Shown here piece after piece: positions 1 to 5,703 of a DNA stretch of 13,281 bases; position 1 is the stretch's first letter, and the number at the start of each line of letters is the position of its first letter. The notes under the pieces were generated by a model. It was not told the origin of the DNA, did not search any database, and saw only the letters and a program-made list of their open reading frames with translations. The position numbers and the translations under genes are program-made. This stretch comes from an uncultured Blautia sp. (GTDB taxonomy: Bacteria > Bacillota > Clostridia > Lachnospirales > Lachnospiraceae). Location: assembly GCA_946629475.1 (NCBI GenBank), contig CAMOXX010000053.1, forward strand, positions 1 to 13,281, written 5' to 3'.

Positions 1-170
1 GCAATTGGACGTAAAGAATTGAACTTGCCGCAATCCTTACGTCCGCGCAGCACCCGGGTCTTCCTGCGCGGACGTAAACTTTCGCCCAGACTCAAATCTT
101 TACGTCCGCCCGATGCCTTCAGCACCCTGCGCGGACGTAAAAATTTGAACTTGCCGCAATCCTTACGTCC
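1..170. repeat. Tandem 63-bp repeat array, each unit a hairpin
   Basis: GGACGTAA recurs at 7, 70 and 133, and its inverted partner TTACGTCC at 37, 100 and 163, so the period is exactly 63 bp. Each unit is a 38-bp hairpin module (arms at the ends, 22 nt between) followed by about 25 bp of less conserved linker. In the middle unit the arms extend to a perfect 11 bp (68-78 with 99-109). Units one and three share an identical 26-bp stretch (19-44 and 145-170), while the middle unit differs inside the loop but keeps the arms. Conserved arms with variable loops suggest selection on the palindrome. The array may start before the window. It is not a CRISPR, because the repeat cores differ. Confidence 0.85.
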
Positions 171-345
171 ATGCGATCATTTCTCCACCCTCCCCGGGCA
201 CGCAAAAAGAACGGCGTGAACAGAAGGCAGAAGGGGCGGTTTTGAGGGAATAGAGGGAGTTGTTTAAATTATACATACAATATATCGAATATGTAAATTA
301 TAAACAGAATACACACATAAACTATTAAAAAATTCAAAATAATGC
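171..345. other. Intergenic, AT-rich, with an imperfect palindrome
   Basis: No gene is seen here. From about 255 the DNA becomes very AT-rich. An imperfect palindrome lies at 263-277 and 290-304 (arms sharing TACATA/TATGTA and flanking AATT blocks, 12-nt centre). The stretch at about 321-345, just before a -35 box, contains A/T runs resembling an UP element. Together these look like the upstream control region of the promoter at 346-374. That role is inferred. Confidence 0.4.
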
Positions 346-374
346 TTGACAAAGGGCGGAAAGGATGATAATAT
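346..374 (+). promoter_or_regulatory. Strong sigma-70-type promoter of the putative large RNA
   Basis: TTGACA at 346-351 is a perfect -35 box. TAATAT at 369-374 is a good -10 box with the optimal 17-bp spacer. A/T tracts just upstream are like an UP element. Transcription would start near 380. No open reading frame with a good ribosome site follows for over 1 kb, which is unusual for so strong a promoter. Confidence 0.75.
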
Positions 375-1239
375 AAGTTCATCAAAAAACAAGAGAGAAA
401 CCTCTTAAACACCGGTATTCATCCTGCAGCATCCATAACTGCAGACCTGGAAATGAAGCGAGTGAGAAAGGATCGGGTGCAGTCCATTGAAAAGTTAAGT
501 AATCAATCATCAATATGAAGTGACAGGAACCGCGTTTCCTGCAAGAAAGACCTGGCTTACATTTAAATGAGAGAAGTTCTGATGAGAAAGAACAAACAAG
601 TCAGTGTGATTATAGAAGCGGTTTTTCATATTGAACATATGTCACAAAGCTGGTACAAAGATCCGGCCGATCGTGTGAAGAAACTTTCTGGACGGAGAGT
701 ATAACCCATATCCCGGAAGCCGTTTGAAGAAGAGCTTCAAAGGATTTCTTAAAAAGGGGTTGGAAGATACTTTGAGATGCTCATTAGCAACATCAGGATG
801 AGGGTCGAAGCTTTGCATCAGGACGAATACTAACAGGTATTCCAGAGATCGAAATTTCAGGGAACTTTTTCCAGGTAGAGAATCTGCGAAGTAAAGACAA
901 ATTCTTTTATATATATTTTGTTGAAGTATAAAGCAATTTATTTAAGATTTGAGCAGACAATACAGTAGTGAGATAAGCAGATTTGGATTTAAAAAGTTAA
1001 GTTCAGGATTGTTTATGAAAAGTGAAAAAGTGTAACCCGGATTTCATCATATATATATCTGAATTATAACCCGTGAATTATAATTCAAAATCTATAAAAA
1101 CTTTCTAAGTAAACGGCACAGCCGGTTATGAGCAGGAAATCCATAAAAGAGTGATCAGGAGAATGACCTGATATTAAAAATAAATATAGAGAAAAATTTA
1201 AGAGAATAAGAGGTAGATAATTGAATAAAGAAGGATTTT

Positions 1240-1301
1240 AGGATGGTCATCATTTCCGGACTGTAGAATCAAAAGATTCCGATCGAAATGATGACCATCC
1301 T
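1240..1301 (+). repeat. Long stem-loop with perfect 17-bp arms
   Basis: AGGATGGTCATCATTTC (1240-1256) is the exact inverse complement of 1285-1301. The 28-nt centre contains a smaller hairpin, GAATC-AAAA-GATTC (1266-1279). A run of TTCTTT follows, but the true T-tract comes later. It lies near the 3' end of the putative large RNA and could be its 3' domain, or a small palindromic repeat inserted there. Confidence 0.8.
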
Positions 1302-1337
1302 TCTTTGGGTCCGGAATGCGAAACATTCCGAATGCTT

Positions 1338-1373
1338 AGGTGCTGAACATGGGCATGGGCAGCTCCTTTTTTT
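1338..1373 (+). terminator. Intrinsic terminator of the putative large RNA
   Basis: AGG-T-GCTG (1338-1345) pairs with CAGC-T-CCT (1360-1367) around a T/T mismatch and a 14-nt loop, followed by seven T (1367-1373). It is preceded directly by the hairpin CGGAATG/CATTCCG at 1312-1330. It separates the upstream unit from the transporter gene, which has its own promoter only 15 bp later. Confidence 0.75.
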
Positions 1374-1387
1374 ATGCGATATCAGGA

Positions 1388-1416
1388 TTGCATCGTTCTA
1401 ACAAATCATGTATAAT
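1388..1416 (+). promoter_or_regulatory. Promoter of the Na/Pi cotransporter gene
   Basis: TTGCAT (1388-1393) and a perfect TATAAT (1411-1416) are spaced by 17 bp. The leader of about 92 nt contains a possible hairpin, ATTGTT (1425-1430) with AACAAT (1447-1452). No Pho box was identified. Confidence 0.7.
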
Positions 1417-1514
1417 GTCTGCGGTATTGTTGGAGCACTAATGCGGAACAATCCATAATCCATTTTAGCGAGTGAACCATTTGATAGCAAACAATGTGAC
1501 AGGAGAAAATCATT

Positions 1515-3332
1515 ATGCAGCTGTTTACGATGGCACTGTCGCTCCTTTGCGGTGTGGCACTTTTCCTTTACGGAATGTCACTTATGGGCGATGGACTGAA
1601 AAGTGTTGCAGGCAACAATCTGGAGACATTTCTTTATCGTATGACAAATACTCCGGTTAAGGGAATCCTTCTCGGTACCGGAGTGACATCTGTGATTCAG
1701 TCTTCCTCGGCTACCACTGTTATGGTAATCGGTTTTGTCAACTCCGGTATGATGAAGCTTCATCAGGCCGTTGCCATTACACTTGGAGCCAACATCGGAA
1801 CCAGTATCACCGGCTGGGTTCTGTGCCTTTCCTATATCGAAGGCGGCGGAGGAATCGCAAGTCTTTTTTCCTCGGCAACCATCAGCGCGGTAGCCGCAAT
1901 CGCCGGAACCCTGATCAGAATGCTGTCAAAGCGGACGGTTCATAAGAATATCGGGAACATTCTGCTTGGCTTTGCGATTCTGATGGTCGGTATGCAGATG
2001 ATGAGCTCCGCGGTCTCCCCGCTGAGAGAGAGCAAAGTATTCATCGATGCGATGACCATGTTTTCCAATCCGTTTCTCGGCATCCTGCTCGGAATTGGCA
2101 TGACGGCGATCCTGCAGAGCGCATCCGCTTCGGTCGGTGTTCTTCAGGCCCTTTCTGTCACCGGAGCGCTGACATTCGCGTCGGCCTTTCCGATTATTCT
2201 CGGAATCGGTGTCGGTGCTGCCTGCCCGGTAATGCTTTCCTCCATCGGGGCAAACAAGAACGGTGTCAGGACGGCTTTTGCCTATCTGATTGAAAACGTG
2301 TTCGGGATGATCATCAGTTCAGTGGTTTTTTATGCTCTGAATGCATGCTTCCATTTTTCTTTTGTAAATATGACTGCGAATCCGGTGATGATCGCGCTTG
2401 TGAACTCTGTCTACCGGATTATTACGGCGATTATTCTTTTCCCGTTCATCGGGAAGATCGAAAAGCTGCTCAAAACGATCGTCAAGGATTCGGCGGAGGA
2501 TCTGGAGGACATCGCTGACAGCGCGGACTTCGATCTTCTGGAGGAGCGTCTGCTGTCTCTCCCGGCCCTGGCACTGGGACAGAGCAGGCGTGTCATTGAC
2601 GGGATGACTAAAAAGACCCGGAAAAACGTGGGAAGAGCCCTGAACCTGATTCTGGAGTTTTCGCCCAAAAGGTATGAAAAGGTTCAGAAAAAAGAGGACC
2701 TGATCGACAAATACGAGTCCAGAACCGGTGATTACCTGATGGCAATCGGAAAGGAAAAGATGAATTCTTCCCAGACCCGGCAGGTAACTATGTATCTGCG
2801 TGTGATCGGAGATCTGGAGCGGATCGGAGACTATGCCTCCAATATCGCGCGTCTGACACATGAGATGAATGACGGGAACATCAGCTTTTCGGAGCAGATG
2901 CTGAGGGATCTGAATATCGTGATTGAGGCTGAGAGAGAGCTGGTAAACAGCGCACTTCACTCATATCTGGACACGGATCTCAGCATTGCCATGAAGATCA
3001 AGCCGTTTTCAGCCGGCATCACCTATCTGTCCGAAATCCTGAAGGCGAGGCAGATCGGCCGCCTGAGCCGAGGGGAATGCGGAATGGCCCAGGAGACTTA
3101 CTTTACCGAGATTCTGAACAGCTTTGAGAGGATTGGAGCCCACTGCGTGTCGATCTCGGGACAGGTTCGCCGGGAATTCCAGCAGAATCCGGATTTCCAT
3201 GTCCATTCTGCCAAGGCCTATGAGCTTACAGAAGAAGAATACCAGAAAATCTATGATGAGTTCCTGAGCCGCTATGATGTGGTAAGCGGTGAACAGCATC
3301 CGCTGAGTGTGGAGGAAGAGACGGTAGAGTAG
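1515..3332 (+). CDS. Na/Pi cotransporter family protein with C-terminal PhoU domain
   Basis: This 605-residue inner-membrane protein belongs to the Na/phosphate cotransporter (NptA/YjbB-like) family, which moves phosphate with or against sodium. It has the expected internal duplication: a first Na/Pi repeat with QSSSATT at 62-68 and GANIGTS at 91-97, and a second with QSASAS at 201-206 and a divergent GIGVGAACPV in place of the usual GANIGT segment. Hydrophobic segments fill residues 1 to about 315. Residues about 345-575 form a helical PhoU-like domain (for example RVIGDLERIGDYASNIARL), normally linked to phosphate-level control. The ATG at 1515 is chosen because AGGAG lies 9 nt upstream. 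The gene is monocistronic between its promoter and the terminator at 3381. Transport direction cannot be told from sequence. Confidence 0.9.
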   Translation: MQLFTMALSLLCGVALFLYGMSLMGDGLKSVAGNNLETFLYRMTNTPVKGILLGTGVTSVIQSSSATTVMVIGFVNSGMMKLHQAVAITLGANIGTSITGWVLCLSYIEGGGGIASLFSSATISAVAAIAGTLIRMLSKRTVHKNIGNILLGFAILMVGMQMMSSAVSPLRESKVFIDAMTMFSNPFLGILLGIGMTAILQSASASVGVLQALSVTGALTFASAFPIILGIGVGAACPVMLSSIGANKNGVRTAFAYLIENVFGMIISSVVFYALNACFHFSFVNMTANPVMIALVNSVYRIITAIILFPFIGKIEKLLKTIVKDSAEDLEDIADSADFDLLEERLLSLPALALGQSRRVIDGMTKKTRKNVGRALNLILEFSPKRYEKVQKKEDLIDKYESRTGDYLMAIGKEKMNSSQTRQVTMYLRVIGDLERIGDYASNIARLTHEMNDGNISFSEQMLRDLNIVIEAERELVNSALHSYLDTDLSIAMKIKPFSAGITYLSEILKARQIGRLSRGECGMAQETYFTEILNSFERIGAHCVSISGQVRREFQQNPDFHVHSAKAYELTEEEYQKIYDEFLSRYDVVSGEQHPLSVEEETVE

Positions 3333-3380
3333 GAGCACGAAGCAGTCCAGAGCAGAAAAAGTGAAAAGAGTGTAAAAGAG

Positions 3381-3421
3381 AGGGGGCTCACCGGAGTGAA
3401 ACCGGGAGAGCCCCCTTGTTT
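3381..3421. terminator. Strong, probably bidirectional terminator between convergent genes
   Basis: AGGGGGCTC (3381-3389) pairs perfectly with GAGCCCCCT (3408-3416), with an inner CCGG/CCGG. TTGTTTT follows on the plus strand. On the minus strand the stem is followed by TCTCTTTTAC, so it may also stop the helicase transcript, whose gene ends at 3435. Confidence 0.85.
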
Positions 3422-3434
3422 TATGTCGGTACGA

Positions 3435-5345
3435 TCAGCGGTAGCGCCTTGCCGCGTCCCGGCACTGATTGCACACCCGGTAGCGGTAGTTCCACGGCAG
3501 CTTCCGCCCGCACTGCATGCACCGCCGCGGCGCGAGCCTCTGCTTGTTCAGAATCTCGATGATCCGGCCTGAGATCTCACCCTTCTTTTCATCGATCCAA
3601 GTGAAGCGGTCCGGCTCGAATCTCCGCTTGTAGTAGAAGAGCATGTCGCATATTTTGTAGCGGTGCTCCAGACTGCGGAGTTCTTCATTGTCATCCGTGT
3701 GGTGCCTGTCCGCTCTGACTTTGGGATAAATATACGGGAAATCGTCAATTCTGCTGTACAGCATGTCAAACCACATCTGCATCAGCACTTCATCCTTCTC
3801 ATCAAACGGAATTGTGGCGAACTGATAAATCAGCTCACGGTTGTCGGTGTATTTTTCAGCCTTCTCTGCAAGAGCAATTTCACGGTCGATATTGCCTCTT
3901 TCATACCCCTCACTGATGGAAATGCTGTTCCACTGCCGCATTGTCTCGGAGAGCTTATCGCCTACCAGCTTCAGGCTCTTCGGAAAATCGACAAAGGCCT
4001 TCGGGATTTCGGGCGTTCTGGATTTTACCGCCTCCTGAAGATCCCACTCCTGGAAAATGGAATTATAGAGCCCGGTGTCATAGATACCGAAACGTCCGGC
4101 CCTGCCTGCGATCTGCTTAACCTCATAATCATACAGTCCGCGCTCCGATTTTCCGTCGAATTTGACGTTTTCGAGGAAAACAATACGCCGGATGGGGAGG
4201 TTCATTCCCATTCCGATCGCATCGGTGGCAACTACGACATCCGTTTTCCCGTACATGAAATTGTTGGCCTGGGTATGGCGCACATCGTGCGGAAGATTAC
4301 CGTAGATTACGCTGCACCGGATTCCCTTTGACTGGAGAACCGAAGCCACCGAATGTACATCCCTTCGGGAGAAAACAATCAGCGCATCCCCCTTTTCAAC
4401 ACTTTTGGGGAAGTGGAACGGCTTCTCGTCATAAAGGAGAGGCGTTTTGCGCTCATGGTAGACCACCCGGTATTCATCCCCGCAGTCCTCAATCATCCGG
4501 ATAACACACTGCTCTGCCTCGGGAGCCATGCACACATGCACCTCATCGGCGCACACTCCCAGGATCGCGGCGGTCCAGGCACCGCCCCGCTCGCTGTCAC
4601 TGATCATCTGTGCCTCATCGATCACGGCACACTGATATTCTTCGTCGAACGGCAGCATTTCGACTGTAGAAGCCCGGTGACGGGCATATTCGATGTAGGA
4701 TTCTTCTTCCCCTGTCACCAGATTGCAGGGAATGTCCTCCATGTTGAGTTTGGTATACTGTTCGTAGGCGAGCAGCCTCAGAGGCCCCAGATAAACCCCG
4801 GAATCCGCATTTTTGAGGGCTTCGATCGCCTCGTAGGTTTTACCGGAATTCGTCGGTCCGACATGCAGGATAAACTGCCGCTTTTTCGCCCTGGCTGCAG
4901 GATAAAGATCCGGCAGACGGTCAGGGATCCGGTTCAGAATATTGTTTCGGAGAATTTCCTGCTCCGCCAGCTCCCGTTCACGATGAACAAATTTATCATA
5001 CCGCTGCATCATCTTGGAGGGAGAAAGGTACTTTTTGCCGGAAACGATGCTTCGGAGAACCGGGGCTTTCTCCAGATAATCCTCCAGAAATGCCGCTGCG
5101 CTTTCCGGATGGCCGGCGTTGTAGGCCATCATAAACGGGTTCTTTTCAAGTTTTTCTTTCACTTCGTTTTTGAAGCGTTTAGTACGGATCAGCTTTGCGG
5201 GCGGCAGATCCCGGCCGAAGCCTCCGTCATACAGCTCCTTCTGCACGCCCGACGAAATCTCTTCGTAAATCTTGTGATAGTAGTATTGCGCGTACAGCTG
5301 AAAGGCTTTTTCGTCTTTATAATTCTTTTTTCGTTTTCTGCTCAA
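3435..5345 (-). CDS. SUV3-like superfamily 2 RNA helicase with C-terminal zinc ribbon
   Basis: The 636-residue protein carries the helicase motifs of the SUV3/SUPV3L1 family, ATP-dependent RNA unwinding enzymes that in mitochondria act with RNA-degrading nucleases. Seen: Walker A GPTNSGKT (163-170), VYLGPLRLLAYEQ (motif Ia, 184-196), DEAQ (243-246, motif II), SRRDV near 326-330, TDAIGMGMNLP (374-384, motif V) and QIAGRAGRFG (411-420, motif VI). A helical N-terminal extension covers about 1-150. The tail has two CxxC pairs, C609/C612 and C625/C628, forming a probable zinc ribbon. The start is TTG at 5345: an in-frame stop lies six codons upstream, no other start codon lies between, and AGCAGG precedes it. 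The next in-frame ATG (residue 72) would cut into the N-terminal region. The gene converges on the transporter and diverges from feo. A role in RNA turnover is inferred from the family. Confidence 0.85.
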   Translation of the reverse strand: MSRKRKKNYKDEKAFQLYAQYYYHKIYEEISSGVQKELYDGGFGRDLPPAKLIRTKRFKNEVKEKLEKNPFMMAYNAGHPESAAAFLEDYLEKAPVLRSIVSGKKYLSPSKMMQRYDKFVHRERELAEQEILRNNILNRIPDRLPDLYPAARAKKRQFILHVGPTNSGKTYEAIEALKNADSGVYLGPLRLLAYEQYTKLNMEDIPCNLVTGEEESYIEYARHRASTVEMLPFDEEYQCAVIDEAQMISDSERGGAWTAAILGVCADEVHVCMAPEAEQCVIRMIEDCGDEYRVVYHERKTPLLYDEKPFHFPKSVEKGDALIVFSRRDVHSVASVLQSKGIRCSVIYGNLPHDVRHTQANNFMYGKTDVVVATDAIGMGMNLPIRRIVFLENVKFDGKSERGLYDYEVKQIAGRAGRFGIYDTGLYNSIFQEWDLQEAVKSRTPEIPKAFVDFPKSLKLVGDKLSETMRQWNSISISEGYERGNIDREIALAEKAEKYTDNRELIYQFATIPFDEKDEVLMQMWFDMLYSRIDDFPYIYPKVRADRHHTDDNEELRSLEHRYKICDMLFYYKRRFEPDRFTWIDEKKGEISGRIIEILNKQRLAPRRCMQCGRKLPWNYRYRVCNQCRDAARRYR

Positions 5346-5447
5346 TCCATTAACCTGCTCTTATTTATTTCAGTGTGAGATGTCAGCTGAAGCTGACTCG
5401 AATCCCGCGCCAGGTCCCGCGTGAGCGAGACTTGAATTATATGCCGC

Positions 5448-5500
5448 TGTTCAGCACGATCTGCATGGAGTTCTGCGCGTGTCTGTGACAGTGCTGAACA
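5448..5500 (-). repeat. Long-range 10-bp inverted repeat in the helicase leader
   Basis: TGTTCAGCAC (5448-5457) is perfectly complementary to GTGCTGAACA (5491-5500), with 33 nt between. It lies within the predicted 5' leader of the minus-strand helicase mRNA. A second hairpin, GTCAGC-TGAA-GCTGAC (5382-5397), sits nearer the start codon, making a roughly 160-nt structured leader. The arm shares CTGTTCAGCAC with the repeat copy at 13227. Confidence 0.65.
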
Positions 5501-5510
5501 AGATACGTTT

Positions 5511-5539
5511 ATTGTAGCATCCCTGATACAAATTAACAA
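5511..5539 (-). promoter_or_regulatory. Predicted promoter of the SUV3-like helicase gene
   Basis: Read on the minus strand, TTGTTA (5539-5534) and TACAAT (5516-5511) are separated by 17 bp. Transcription would begin near 5504 and give a leader of about 160 nt before the TTG start. Confidence 0.55.
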
Positions 5540-5548
5540 TCCGTAATC

Positions 5549-5580
5549 TGTAACTGTTCATGGGGTTCTGAACAGTTACA
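5549..5580. repeat. Palindrome with 11-bp arms between divergent promoters (repeat copy 1)
   Basis: TGTAACTGTTC (5549-5559) and GAACAGTTACA (5570-5580) are perfect inverse complements around a 10-nt centre. No T-tract follows. It lies between the -35 boxes of the divergent helicase and feo promoters. Related copies are at 9391-9421 and 13227-13252, so it may be a dispersed palindromic repeat, an operator for a dimeric regulator, or both. Confidence 0.85.
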
Positions 5581-5602
5581 TGATTAATTTCGTTTGCGAT
5601 GG

Positions 5603-5631
5603 TTGACGCTTTCAGAGGGTTTGAGTATAAT
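5603..5631 (+). promoter_or_regulatory. feo operon promoter with palindrome over the -10 box
   Basis: TTGACG (5603-5608) and TATAAT (5626-5631) have a 17-bp spacer. The -10 box is embedded in an inverted repeat, TGAGT (5622-5626) and ACTCA (5633-5637), a position where a repressor would block polymerase. Iron repression by a Fur- or DtxR-type protein is expected for feo, but the sequence is not a clear match to either consensus. Confidence 0.75.
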
Positions 5632-5644
5632 AACTCATACCACC

Positions 5645-5665
5645 GAACAGATATGGTGACTGTTC
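5645..5665 (+). promoter_or_regulatory. Hairpin in the feo leader
   Basis: GAACAG (5645-5650) pairs with CTGTTC (5660-5665) around a 9-nt loop in the roughly 65-nt leader, and ACAGTTAC follows at 5677-5684. These half-sites resemble the arms of the palindrome at 5549-5580. They could be decayed repeat copies or extra regulator half-sites. Confidence 0.4.
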
Positions 5666-5703
5666 GTAATCCTGTACAGTTACCAGAAATGAAAGGAAAA
5701 AAC

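Larger units (their letters stand above)
380..1373 (+). ncRNA. Putative large non-coding RNA of about 1 kb, family not recognised
   Basis: The unit runs from a near-consensus promoter (346-374) to an intrinsic terminator (1338-1373) on the same strand. In between all plus-strand frames are repeatedly stopped. Visible hairpins are AAGAG/CTCTT (391-406), CTGCAG/CTGCAG (424-444), CAGGAA/TTCCTG (524-541), TTTGAAG/CTTCAAA (723-741), CTCAT/ATGAG (780-802), GAATTATAA/TTATAATTC (1061-1086), ATCAGG/CCTGAT (1154-1172), a 17-bp stem (1240-1301) and CGGAATG/CATTCCG (1312-1330). ACCTCTTA (400-407) is perfectly complementary to TAAGAGGT (1207-1214) and could close the fold. I do not see RNase P, tmRNA, 6S or SRP signatures. 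I cannot exclude a known large class such as OLE, ROOL or GOLLD from memory. Alternatives are a decayed gene or a long untranslated leader. Exact ends are inferred. Confidence 0.5.

Noticed and set aside
1..170. CRISPR array
   Set aside because: Units are regular, but the 38-bp cores differ in the loop and the linkers resemble one another; no cas gene is present.
1..219. Arg-rich open frame across the left repeats
   Set aside because: It reads through palindromic tandem repeats, has no ribosome site for any start in the window, and is basic and low-complexity. Kept only as a caveat in the repeat finding.
524..541. T-box-like GGAACCGCG
   Set aside because: It lacks the AGGGTGG half of the T-box, sits in a simple CAGGAA/TTCCTG hairpin, and no aminoacyl-tRNA synthetase or amino-acid gene follows.
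582..704. 40-residue small protein gene
   Set aside because: Weak ribosome site (GAGAG), third codon positions low in GC compared with the real genes, and the frame meets further stops at once. Chance or relic coding cannot be excluded.
4353..5378. 341-codon plus-strand frame opposite the helicase gene
   Set aside because: It is antisense to a gene with clear helicase motifs, and its own product has no recognisable domain.
5395..5412. tRNA T-arm-like GGGATTCGAGTC on the minus strand
   Set aside because: No pairing T-stem, acceptor or anticodon arm was found around it.
5599..5703. Upstream in-frame start for FeoB
   Set aside because: It precedes the -35 box and lacks a ribosome site; the FeoA domain starts at 5704.
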